Source: Asticcacaulis endophyticus
Lineage (GTDB): Bacteria; Pseudomonadota; Alphaproteobacteria; Caulobacterales; Caulobacteraceae
DNA length: 64,000 bases
Assembly (NCBI RefSeq): GCF_014652575.1
Contig: NZ_BMZB01000001.1
Coordinates: 1,169,722-1,233,721 of the forward strand
Direction: 5' to 3'
Shown here: positions 57,214-64,000 of the stretch, piece by piece
Layout: each line of letters starts with the position of its first letter
How positions within the stretch are numbered: position 1 is the first letter of the stretch
The notes under the pieces: generated by a model
Told to the model about the DNA's origin: nothing
Seen by the model: only the letters and a program-made list of their open reading frames with translations
Database searches by the model: none
Position numbers and translations under genes: made by a program

Positions 57214-58749
57214 ATGTTCTATCGCCACGGCATGACCGATAAAGCCCCAAAATCCACAGAAACCGATCCCAAAGACTTTCGCCCCGAAGCGCGCGCCCCG
57301 CGTGGCTTTGCTGATAAGCGCGCATCACAGATCGCGGCCGAGCGCCGCCTGATCACGGCGGTATCGAAAGTCTACGAGGATTTTGGCTTTGAGGCCCTGC
57401 AAACCTCGGCCTTTGAATATGCCGATGCATTAGGGAAATTCCTGCCCGATGCCGACCGCCCCAATGTCGGCGTGTTCGCGGTTGAGGATGATGCGGATTC
57501 TGAGGGCAAGAATGGGCAATGGATGGCGCTGCGCTATGACCACACCGCCCCGCTGGCGCGCTTTGCGGCGCAGAACTGGGATGGCTTGCCCAAGCCCTTC
57601 CGCCGCTATGCCTTCGGGCCGGTGTGGCGCAATGAAAAGCCGGGGCCGGGGCGTCTGCGTGAGTTTATGCAATGCGATGCTGATACCGTCGGCACTGACC
57701 GCCCCGAAGCCGATGCTGAAATCATCGCCCTGGCCGTGGCCGGTTTCAAGGCCGCAGGTCTGCCCGCCGGATCGACGGTGCTCAAAATCAATAACCGTAA
57801 GCTGTTGAACGGCTTGCTGAACAGCCTTGGTGTGGTTGATGCGGGGCAACAGATGGGTGTGTTGCGCGCTATCGATAAGCTGGACCGTCTGGGTCTCACG
57901 GGCGTTGAACTGTTGCTGGGCGGTGGGCGCAAGGATGAGTCGGGTGATTTCACCAAGGGCGCCAATCTGAATGATGCGGCGATAGCTGCCGTTCTGGCCT
58001 TTGTGGCGGCGGGTAATGCGGAGCGTTCCGTGGTTCTGGATCGTCTCGCGGCGGTTCTGGCCAATTCGCCCGAAGGCATGGCGGGGCTGGATGATCTCAG
58101 CCGCATTGGCGCAACTCTGAATGGGTTGGGCGTTGGAGAGGCCGATGCGATCTTCGATCCTTCGATTGTGCGTGGTCTGGAATACTACACCGGTGCGGTA
58201 TTCGAAGCCGAACTGCTGCTGGAAACCCGCGACGAAAAGGGTGAACTGGTTAAATTCGGCTCCGTAGGTGGCGGTGGTCGCTACGACGATCTGGTGGCCC
58301 GCTTTACCGGCGAGAAGGTTCCTGCGACCGGATTCTCGTTCGGTGTGTCGCGTCTGGCGGCGGCTTTGGCCCTAACCGAAGCTGGCAAGGCGTCGCCGGT
58401 GCGCGGGCCAGTGGTCATCATTGCCTTTTCTGATTCGGATATGGGCGAATATTTCAAACTGGCGTCAGAAATCCGCGCCGCGGGTATTCCGGCGGAGGTT
58501 TATCTGGGTAGGTCAGGCATGAAAGCTCAGATGAAATATGCGGACCGTCGTTTATCCCCGGCCGTGGCCATGATTGGCGGCGACGAGCTGGCCAATGGTA
58601 CGGTTACCATCAAAGATCTTGATCTTGGGCGCGAAATGGCTGCGGAAATTTCAGATAACAAAGCCTGGCGTGAAGGCCGTCCGGGGCAGGTTACGCTGCC
58701 GCGTCAGGAGGCCATTAACCATTTGAAAACTATTGTTAAATCTTTGTAA
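57214..58749 (+). CDS. hisS: Histidine--tRNA ligase
   Basis: A 511-residue class II aminoacyl-tRNA synthetase. Motif 2 FRRYAFGPVWRNEKPGPGRLREFMQCDADTVG, His-binding VRGLEYYTGAVFEAE, motif 3 GGGGRYDDLVARFTG...GFSFGVSRL. Length, N-terminal extension and motif wording are of the divergent alphaproteobacterial HisRS type. ATG at 57232 is the alternative start. The gene is alone in its transcript. No clear terminator follows. Confidence 0.95.
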   Translation: MFYRHGMTDKAPKSTETDPKDFRPEARAPRGFADKRASQIAAERRLITAVSKVYEDFGFEALQTSAFEYADALGKFLPDADRPNVGVFAVEDDADSEGKNGQWMALRYDHTAPLARFAAQNWDGLPKPFRRYAFGPVWRNEKPGPGRLREFMQCDADTVGTDRPEADAEIIALAVAGFKAAGLPAGSTVLKINNRKLLNGLLNSLGVVDAGQQMGVLRAIDKLDRLGLTGVELLLGGGRKDESGDFTKGANLNDAAIAAVLAFVAAGNAERSVVLDRLAAVLANSPEGMAGLDDLSRIGATLNGLGVGEADAIFDPSIVRGLEYYTGAVFEAELLLETRDEKGELVKFGSVGGGGRYDDLVARFTGEKVPATGFSFGVSRLAAALALTEAGKASPVRGPVVIIAFSDSDMGEYFKLASEIRAAGIPAEVYLGRSGMKAQMKYADRRLSPAVAMIGGDELANGTVTIKDLDLGREMAAEISDNKAWREGRPGQVTLPRQEAINHLKTIVKSL

Positions 58750-58753
58750 ATTC

Positions 58754-58771
58754 TTTGACAGCGTTGTCAAA
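58754..58771. promoter_or_regulatory. Palindrome TTTGACA-N4-TGTCAAA
   Basis: TTTGACA, GCGT, TGTCAAA form an 18-base inverted repeat just after the hisS stop. The same pattern recurs at 59086-59103, on the other side of the candidate small RNA. Possibly operators for one regulator. Confidence 0.6.
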
Positions 58772-58789
58772 TGCTGCGCAGTATTCGCT

Positions 58790-58806
58790 GCGTAACAATG
58801 TTACGC
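58790..58806. promoter_or_regulatory. Perfect 17-base palindrome
   Basis: GCGTAACAATGTTACGC is perfect around its central base. It lies about 60 bases upstream of the putative promoter of the candidate small RNA. No gene starts here. A regulator site is likely but unproven. Confidence 0.55.
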
Positions 58807-58902
58807 GTTGTATTTATGTCGCAAGCCCAAAAAGGCCACTTTATTTTTGACATAATGTTATAAAATCTATTGACACCGCCGCCGAAAAACTGTTTTGTCG
58901 GT

Positions 58903-59023
58903 CTCAAGAGAACGGAACTTTCCCCGAAGAGGAAAGTCGGTTCCCGGCGTTTCGGGGAGGAAACGCCTGCATAACAAAGAAGGGCCTGTCAGAGATTATC
59001 CCCCTCAGACAGGCCCTTACTTT
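58903..59023 (+). ncRNA. Candidate small RNA with three hairpins
   Basis: In a 389-base gene-free gap (58750-59138), three hairpins follow in a row: GGAACTTTCC with GGAAAGTCGGTTCC, GGCGTTTC with GAAACGCC, and the 11-bp terminator AAGGGCCTGTC with GACAGGCCCTT followed by TTTTT. A TTGACA box lies at 58870-58875 with T-rich sequence 15-17 bases on. No gene follows on this strand, so it is not a leader or riboswitch for a neighbour. About 120 bases long; the 5' end is approximate. I do not recognise a named RNA family. Confidence 0.6.
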
Positions 59024-59082
59024 TTGTACCCAAAAGCCCGTTTTCAGCATCAATTGAATATCAAAAATAAGCCTGCCGTGAG

Positions 59083-59106
59083 CATTTTGACAAATGTGTC
59101 AAAATG
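59083..59106. promoter_or_regulatory. Second palindrome CATTTTGACA-N4-TGTCAAAATG
   Basis: A perfect 10+10 inverted repeat with spacer AATG, holding TTTGACA-N4-TGTCAAA. It stands 33 bases after the 3' end of the DUF6445 gene (minus strand) and downstream of the candidate small RNA. Confidence 0.6.
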
Positions 59107-59138
59107 TAATTGCGCTTGCTTGATTTTGCAATAATGCG

Positions 59139-59849
59139 TCAGGCCGGTGAGATAAAAGTATTGACCGTAAGGCGTCCGGTGCGTGGGTCATCGGTCAGGG
59201 GGCTGCCGCCGAGCAGGGCCGAATGCAGGCAATTATTGCGATAGACAATCAGGCGATCAAAGGCGGCGTCGACGGCGGCGATCATCTCATAGGACGGGGT
59301 TTGGGCGCTGGTGTAATGGTCGGGGAGGCCACGTCTCAGGTCGTCTGCGGCGTGTTGATCGAATTGGCTCATCTGACTTGGGCTCACCGTTTCAAAGCCG
59401 GTGGCGCGCTGCCGGAAAAAGCCGGTGCCGCCATGAGGGCCATCGCAAAAATAATGCACAACGGCCAGCCGGAATGGATCAGTCGAATCGAAATGCGGGA
59501 TGCGCTGATAGGGTTTGAGTTCCGAGGCGGCCAGAGTCGCCAGCGCCAAAAAGCTGTGGAATTGCAGCGGTGCTGATTTGGGTAGCCCAAATCCCTGATG
59601 CAGGATGGGTTGCAAGGCCATGGCCAGAGCCTGACCGTAAGCCACCGGCATGGGCGCGTTCAGCCCCGGATAGGCAGAGTTGTCGGGCCGGATGAACGGG
59701 GTTTGGGTGGCCAGTGCCAGCACGCCCTGCGGGTTTTTCAGCACATTATCGATAATCAGCAGGGGCTGTCGCTCGCGGCCGATGTGACGGGCCTCAAGGC
59801 GCGCCGCCGGATTGAATTCGGGCGTAAAATTAGGCGTCGTCATAATCAC
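59139..59849 (-). CDS. DUF6445 family protein
   Basis: A 236-residue protein. Opening FTPEFNPAARLEARHIGRERQPLLIIDNVLKNPQGVL and the ending YRNNCLHSALLGG with the HFD motif (PHFDSTDPFRLAVVHYFCDG) look like a 2-oxoglutarate/Fe-type double-stranded helix, as described for DUF6445-like proteins. Such genes sit with tryptophan halogenases and TonB receptors in Caulobacterales. The GTG start overlaps the TetR stop by four bases; ATG two codons later (59843) is an alternative. Confidence 0.72.
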   Translation of the reverse strand: MIMTTPNFTPEFNPAARLEARHIGRERQPLLIIDNVLKNPQGVLALATQTPFIRPDNSAYPGLNAPMPVAYGQALAMALQPILHQGFGLPKSAPLQFHSFLALATLAASELKPYQRIPHFDSTDPFRLAVVHYFCDGPHGGTGFFRQRATGFETVSPSQMSQFDQHAADDLRRGLPDHYTSAQTPSYEMIAAVDAAFDRLIVYRNNCLHSALLGGSPLTDDPRTGRLTVNTFISPA

Positions 59850-60478
59850 AGGCTTTTACAGGTGGCGCGCATCAGCCAGCTTATCTGGTCTTCGACGGCG
59901 TGGCTGGGGATGGCGATGATACGTTCCTCCAACGCAATGACCACGATGCCGTGGACCGCTGAAAACAAGGTGCGGGCGGTAACCGTCACGGCCATATCGT
60001 CGGCATCCGGCATCAGACGCTTAAGTGGGGCGGCGATATGACCAAACAGGCCCAGTTGCGCGCTTATGTTCCATTCGGGCAGGGGGCGACTTTTCAATCG
60101 CATCTCGAATAAGGCGCGCCACAGCAGCAGATTGCTGCGCGCAAACCGGTAATAGGCATGGGCGACGGCCTCAAGGCGCGCCACAGCGTCTTCTGAGGTG
60201 ACCATGGTTGATCCGGCGGCCTCCGTCAGGGCCTGATCAAGGCGGATCATGGTACGCTGGGCTACCCGCAAGTACAGCATCTCCATATCTTCGACCAGAT
60301 TATATAGCCCGCCCAGAGCAATGCCGACATCGGCGGCCAGATCGCGGGCCTTGAGACTGTCTATGCCCTCGGCGGCAATACGCTTTTCGGCGGAATCGAT
60401 CAGAGCGTCTAGCTGAGCCTGACGGCGGGCGGTGGTCGCTGTGGACGGGGTTGGGGCGGTATGGGCAGCGGGCGGCAT
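59846..60478 (-). CDS. TetR family transcriptional regulator
   Basis: A 210-residue regulator from the ATG at 60478 with AGGA ahead. HTH: IAAEGIDSLKARDLAADVGIALGGLYNLVEDMEMLYL (about 35-71). The rest is the ligand-binding helical bundle (HGIVVIALEERIIAIP). A longer frame begins at 60520 but that part runs across a TGAAC-N3-GTTCA palindrome, so I prefer the short start. Probably binds the three palindromes just upstream and controls itself and the DUF6445 gene with which it overlaps. Confidence 0.88.
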   Translation of the reverse strand: MPPAAHTAPTPSTATTARRQAQLDALIDSAEKRIAAEGIDSLKARDLAADVGIALGGLYNLVEDMEMLYLRVAQRTMIRLDQALTEAAGSTMVTSEDAVARLEAVAHAYYRFARSNLLLWRALFEMRLKSRPLPEWNISAQLGLFGHIAAPLKRLMPDADDMAVTVTARTLFSAVHGIVVIALEERIIAIPSHAVEDQISWLMRATCKSL

Positions 60479-60497
60479 GAGCACATCCTGATAAAAA

Positions 60498-60569
60498 TGA
60501 ACTGTGTTCAAAATATCCATTGAACAATGTTCAAATACATTCTACATATCAATTCGTGAACGGCGTTCA
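60498..60569. promoter_or_regulatory. Three TGAAC-N3-GTTCA operators before the TetR gene
   Basis: TGAACTGTGTTCA (60498-60510), TGAACAATGTTCA (60521-60533) and TGAACGGCGTTCA (60557-60569), each a 13-base inverted repeat, start 23 and 36 bases apart. They lie 19 bases upstream of the TetR start and extend towards the divergent small membrane protein gene. Pattern is typical of TetR autoregulatory sites. Confidence 0.85.
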
Positions 60570-60784
60570 TAACACATCGTATCCCCGTGTTAAAGCGTCC
60601 ATTCATGTTTCTGCCTATGGGGTGGCCCGCATAATCCAGATCCTTGAGGATGGCGGGGCAGATCGGGGGCGGGCGGCAGTTTGCCAATGGCTGCCGCCCG
60701 AAGTCCTGAACCTATTGCAGAAACGTCCGGCTTACCGTGCGCGTGGCACCGCGTGGGGATATTCAGGTTTCAAAGAGCAAACAC

Positions 60785-61024
60785 ATGGCTCGCTTTAAAT
60801 TTTCGGCTCGCACCACTATGATTCTGGGCTCGGCCCTGATGATCGCGCCGGTAGGCATTTTGCTGGCGGTATTCATGAGCGCGGGGCAATTGCCGTCCGA
60901 CACCTATGATATGTCCGGTCACTTTGGGCGCTATCAGGCGCAGGCCGAAATCGGTGCCGGTATTCTGACCGCAGGTGTGTTGATGCGCCTGTTCGGTCTT
61001 CTGTGGTCGGCCCGAAACGACTAA
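60785..61024 (+). CDS. Small predicted membrane protein
   Basis: A 79-residue protein from the ATG at 60785 (MARFKFSARTTMILGSALMI). Two membrane helices (about 10-29 and 53-72) around a loop LPSDTYDMSGHFGRYQAQ. Divergent from the TetR gene, thus a possible target of its operators, 215 bases away. Its stop overlaps that of the JmjC/cupin-like gene. An upstream TTG/ATG frame from 60737 is less likely. Confidence 0.65.
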   Translation: MARFKFSARTTMILGSALMIAPVGILLAVFMSAGQLPSDTYDMSGHFGRYQAQAEIGAGILTAGVLMRLFGLLWSARND

Positions 61025-62010
61025 GATAATGCCCGGACTATGGCCGACTTTAACCGGCGGATCAGTCCGGGCGTCAGATCGCCTAATACGCCCTTGTCAT
61101 GGGGGCGCAGATGAGCGGTCGGGTCACCATGACTGCCGAAGATGTAGTAGTCGAACATAGTCTTCCACAGAGAGCGCTGATCCTCCGGCAGGTCGCGTAT
61201 GGCCAGCATGGCATGATATAGCGCCTCATAAGGAGCGGCGGGCTGAGTGGCCTCGTTCCACCAGTAATTGACCATGACATTGACCGGGCTCAGCGAATGA
61301 ACCTGATGCCACCAGCCGTAAGGTATATAGAGCGCATCCCCCGGTTCCAGCTCAACCGTGATCATCTGCGCCTTTGCCTCGGCAAAGCGCGGATGGCGCT
61401 CCAGGTCGGGATTTTCGATATCGACCATGCTGACTGGAACCCCGCCAATGGTGCGGTCGAAAGGGCCGGGATAGAGATTAACCACCTGCTCCGGCGGGAA
61501 CAGGTGAAAGCGGCGCTGGCCCGCCACCACGCAGGCGACATTATAATTCAGATCGTTATGGGCCCGCGTCACCACGCCGTTACCGATCCAGATGCGCGGC
61601 TCCACGTCTGGCAGGATGTCGAGGCGGTTTTCCACGCCAAAGCCCGGCATGTGCTTTGAAATGATCGCGGACTGAAGGCTGATGCCCTGCGGGTGAGGAT
61701 TATCGCGTGCCTTCAGAATTTCAGCCAGGATTTGCGGGATCGGCGCTGGGCCATGGCTGAAATTATAGGACTGAGTGTCCATGCCATAAAATAGCCGTCC
61801 GTGCGCCTGCGGTGGTGCCACATAGACCCCGGCGGGTTCGCCGGTGTCGTGGCCGTTTATATAGTCAATGACGGCCTCATCTGAGTGTTGCGCCATATGC
61901 ACGGCGGGCCAATGCGCGACCTGCGCCTTAAGTACTGCCGGGGTCGCCTCACGCCGAATCTGGCTGAACCGGTCCGGTGTAACGTCACGATAGTCTTTTA
62001 GATCCGGCAT
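61021..62010 (-). CDS. Cupin-like (JmjC/HIF-hydroxylase type) protein
   Basis: A 329-residue 2-oxoglutarate/Fe(II)-type oxygenase domain of the Cupin_8 family. Iron motif HND in VVTRAHNDLNYNVACVVAGQRRFHLFPPEQVVNLYPGPFD and the distal His in LEPGDALYIPYGWWHQVHSL are in place, followed by NVMVNYWWNEA. Such proteins hydroxylate protein or small-molecule targets. It is divergent from the TonB receptor gene and part of the DUF6445/TonB group; the substrate is unknown. Confidence 0.85.
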   Translation of the reverse strand: MPDLKDYRDVTPDRFSQIRREATPAVLKAQVAHWPAVHMAQHSDEAVIDYINGHDTGEPAGVYVAPPQAHGRLFYGMDTQSYNFSHGPAPIPQILAEILKARDNPHPQGISLQSAIISKHMPGFGVENRLDILPDVEPRIWIGNGVVTRAHNDLNYNVACVVAGQRRFHLFPPEQVVNLYPGPFDRTIGGVPVSMVDIENPDLERHPRFAEAKAQMITVELEPGDALYIPYGWWHQVHSLSPVNVMVNYWWNEATQPAAPYEALYHAMLAIRDLPEDQRSLWKTMFDYYIFGSHGDPTAHLRPHDKGVLGDLTPGLIRRLKSAIVRALS

Positions 62011-62096
62011 GAAATCCTGTCCGTTAAGCGCGGGGCGGTCGATTACCTTAACACCTATGTTGGCAAAAATGCATCAGTTTGGCACAACACGAATAA

Positions 62097-62127
62097 TTGT
62101 ATACGTTATTAGGCATGATCGTATAAT
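62097..62127 (+). promoter_or_regulatory. Possible promoter of the TonB-dependent receptor gene
   Basis: TTGTAT (62097-62102) and TATAAT (62122-62127) are 19 bases apart. TATACG and CGTATA also form an inverted repeat over this unit (62100-62125), a possible operator. About 113 bases of leader precede the ATG. Confidence 0.45.
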
Positions 62128-62239
62128 TTATAATTGACGCGACCTCTATACGGTGGTTCTGTCACGATTGTGTCAGAAATATTGCACCCTCGCTTTGGGC
62201 GACGGGTAGCGTATCGCCTATCAGCATAAGGGGATTTTT

Positions 62240-64000
62240 ATGCAAATCAGTAAGAAACGTGCCTTAATGTTAGCCGGAGCGGCCTTTTCGGCCCTGCTCA
62301 CCGGCCTTTCGGCGGCTCCTGTGTTTGCGCAGGATGCCCCTGCGGAACCGGCCGCCGAAGAGGCAGTCCAGGAAGTGGTTGTCACGGGTACGCGTATCCG
62401 CCGCCCGAATCTCAAGAGCGCCTCACCGATCACCACGGTCGATGCTGCCGAAGTCAAGCTTCAGGGCGCCACCGGCGTTGACAGCTTCCTCGCTAAGCTG
62501 CCGCAGATCGAAGCCGGCAATAACGAAAACCAGTCGAATAACTCCGACGGCACTGCGGGCGTTAACCTGCGCAGCCTGGGTGGCAACCGTGCGCTGGTGC
62601 TGATCGACGGTCAGCGTTTCTTGCCAACCCTGGGTGTCGACCTGAACTTTGTGCCGTCAACTCTGGTGGAGCGCACGGACGTTCTGACCGGTGGTGCGTC
62701 ATCGGTTTACGGCTCTGACGCCATGTCGGGTGTTGTCAACTTCATCATGCGCAAGAAGCTGAACGGCGTGCGCGTCGATGCGCAATACAGCATCTATAAC
62801 CACCATAACGACAATGGCGGCCTGCGAACCATTCAGGGCAATAAAGGCATTGAACTGGCTGACAATCACGTTTGGGATGGTGAAAAGTACGACTTCAACA
62901 TTGCGGCCGGTGGCAACGTAGACGACGGCAAGGGTAATATCACCGGCTACTTCGGCTACCGTAAGATGGAAGCTGTCCGGCAGGATTCCCGCGACTATTC
63001 TAACTGCGCCCTCGAATTCAACGACCCGGCTGGCGGCTCGTTCCGCTGCGGCGGGTCTGGCACACACGCTTACGGCTGGTTCTTACCGCAAAGCGGTCCA
63101 AGCAATGGCGTGCCGCTTGCCAACGCCAAAGACGGCTCAAAGACATGGGTCAGCAACGACTCGTCGTTTGCCTATAACTATGCGCCGGACAACTACATCC
63201 TGCGTAACTCCGAGCGTTATCAGGCCGGTGCATTCGCCAACTATATGTTCAATGATCATGCCGAAGTCTATGGCAGCTTCATGTTCATGGATGATCACTC
63301 GATAAGCCAAGTGGCCCCTTCGGCTATCTGGTCGGGCCGTGACTTCACCATTAACTGCGCCAACCCGTTCATGAGCGCTCAACAGGGTAACCTGCTGTGT
63401 GGTTCCAATTACGGAAATGCCGGTGTGGATATGACCACCTGGGCGTCCTACCGGGCCGCTACGGGCGAACCGCGCCGCAATGATATGCGTCACACCAACT
63501 ACCGCTTCACGGCAGGCCTGCGTGGCGATATCGTCGAAGGCTGGAGATACGACGCCAACTACATGCATGCAACCACGATTGGTCAGTTCAACTATCAGAA
63601 CGACATCAATCAGGACAAGGCTGAGCAGGCTCTGAACGCGGTGACGCGCAATGGTCAAACCGTCTGTTTTGATGAGTCGAATAACTGTAAACCTTTCGAT
63701 ATTTTCAGCGCCAATGGCCCATCGACCGAAGCCTATACCTTCGTTTATGCGCCGACCTTTACGCGCAATGAGCAGACCATCGATGTCTTCAACGCCTATG
63801 TCAGCGGTGATCTGGGCCAGTATGGCATCACCTCGCCTTGGGCAGCAGATGGTCTGGCGATCGTTCTGGGTGCTGAGCACCGTAAGGAATCGCTTGATGA
63901 ACGCCGTGACGAAAGCCAGCTTTCCTACGCGTCTAACGCGGATGGTAAGGTGTCTGCCGATGAATGGTTCACCGAAATCGAAGTTCCGATCGTGTCGGAT
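62240..64000 (+). CDS. TonB-dependent receptor, 3' truncated by window edge
   Basis: The frame runs open from ATG at 62240 (six bases after AAGGGG) to the end of the window, 587 codons. Signal peptide MQISKKRALMLAGAAFSALL to about residue 31, TonB box-like EEAVQEVVVTGTRIRR, then the plug (SASPITTVDAAEVKLQGATGVDSFLAKLPQIEAGN, LVLIDGQRF, VERTDVLTGGASSVYGSDAMSGVVNFIMRKKLNG) and the start of the outer-membrane barrel. Such receptors of Caulobacterales take up oligosaccharides or siderophores. Its neighbour group with DUF6445 and a cupin-like protein is common to that clade. C-terminal half is missing. Confidence 0.95.
   Translation, partial: MQISKKRALMLAGAAFSALLTGLSAAPVFAQDAPAEPAAEEAVQEVVVTGTRIRRPNLKSASPITTVDAAEVKLQGATGVDSFLAKLPQIEAGNNENQSNNSDGTAGVNLRSLGGNRALVLIDGQRFLPTLGVDLNFVPSTLVERTDVLTGGASSVYGSDAMSGVVNFIMRKKLNGVRVDAQYSIYNHHNDNGGLRTIQGNKGIELADNHVWDGEKYDFNIAAGGNVDDGKGNITGYFGYRKMEAVRQDSRDYSNCALEFNDPAGGSFRCGGSGTHAYGWFLPQSGPSNGVPLANAKDGSKTWVSNDSSFAYNYAPDNYILRNSERYQAGAFANYMFNDHAEVYGSFMFMDDHSISQVAPSAIWSGRDFTINCANPFMSAQQGNLLCGSNYGNAGVDMTTWASYRAATGEPRRNDMRHTNYRFTAGLRGDIVEGWRYDANYMHATTIGQFNYQNDINQDKAEQALNAVTRNGQTVCFDESNNCKPFDIFSANGPSTEAYTFVYAPTFTRNEQTIDVFNAYVSGDLGQYGITSPWAADGLAIVLGAEHRKESLDERRDESQLSYASNADGKVSADEWFTEIEVPIVSD

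Noticed and set aside
58903-59023. Riboswitch or T-box leader
   Set aside because: No gene follows on the plus strand within reach; the next gene is on the opposite strand and hisS lies upstream.
60520-60798. 92-codon frame on the plus strand over the TetR operator region
   Set aside because: It starts inside the operators, has no ribosome binding site and a composition unlike a protein; the small membrane gene at 60785 explains its 3' part better.

Overview
The window looks like chromosomal DNA of an alphaproteobacterium of the family Caulobacteraceae; an Asticcacaulis-like genome is my best guess, made from content and moderate GC, not from a search. Grounds: the gene order rpmH-rnpA-yidC-engB, a HrcA/CIRCE-controlled groESL operon, rodZ next to ispG, Tat-exported PhoX, lipocalin, and a TonB-dependent receptor beside DUF6445 and JmjC/cupin-like genes, a grouping typical of polymer-degrading Caulobacterales. 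No phage, integrase, transposase gene, CRISPR array or rRNA operon is visible. Two tRNA genes (Arg-ACG and Met-CAT) are present.

Layout. 0-4 kb: 3' end of a family 43 glycoside hydrolase, then the leftward rpmH-rnpA-yidC-engB ribosome/RNase P/membrane insertion operon. 4-12 kb: orphan sensor kinase plus a conserved unknown, a CobB sirtuin, gamma-glutamyltransferase, tRNA-Arg, a KefB-type K+/H+ antiporter and a TyrA-like dehydrogenase. 12-18 kb: two divergent EF-hand proteins, a lone receiver protein, lipocalin, a lipid kinase/metallophosphoesterase pair and a cyclophilin. 18-25 kb: PhoX with an extra Ig-like domain, a 56-codon gene not previously listed, groESL, a TraB/GumN protein, and an XRE regulator/DUF2975 membrane protein pair with the stump of a second DUF2975 gene. 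25-33 kb: tRNA-Met, GT4 glycosyltransferase, Lrp regulator, exported beta-propeller, DegT-type PLP enzyme, HxlR regulator, mnmA.

33-46.5 kb is the most coherent functional block: a rightward polyamine uptake and catabolism cluster (puuC, gabD, a class III aminotransferase, puuA, potFHIG-like ABC transporter, puuD, a DUF1835 protein and spuC). Four copies of the palindrome TGTGATCACA sit before puuC, puuA, potF and spuC, and I saw none elsewhere in the window. This defines a likely local regulon whose repressor is not encoded here. Transporter-imported putrescine could be gamma-glutamylated (PuuA) or transaminated (SpuC), oxidised (PuuC), hydrolysed to GABA (PuuD) and led to succinate by an aminotransferase and GabD; no puuB-like oxidase is present.

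46.5-64 kb: MaoC-like protein, rodZ-ispG-dsbD, a macA-macB-tolC-type efflux operon, hisS, a probable stand-alone small RNA flanked by two copies of TTTGACA-N4-TGTCAAA, then a TetR regulator with three TGAAC-N3-GTTCA operators linked to DUF6445, a small membrane protein, a JmjC/cupin-like protein and the start of a TonB-dependent receptor cut by the window edge. Several families of short GC-rich palindromic repeats lie between genes and in places supply the stop codon, C-terminus or ribosome binding site of a neighbour.
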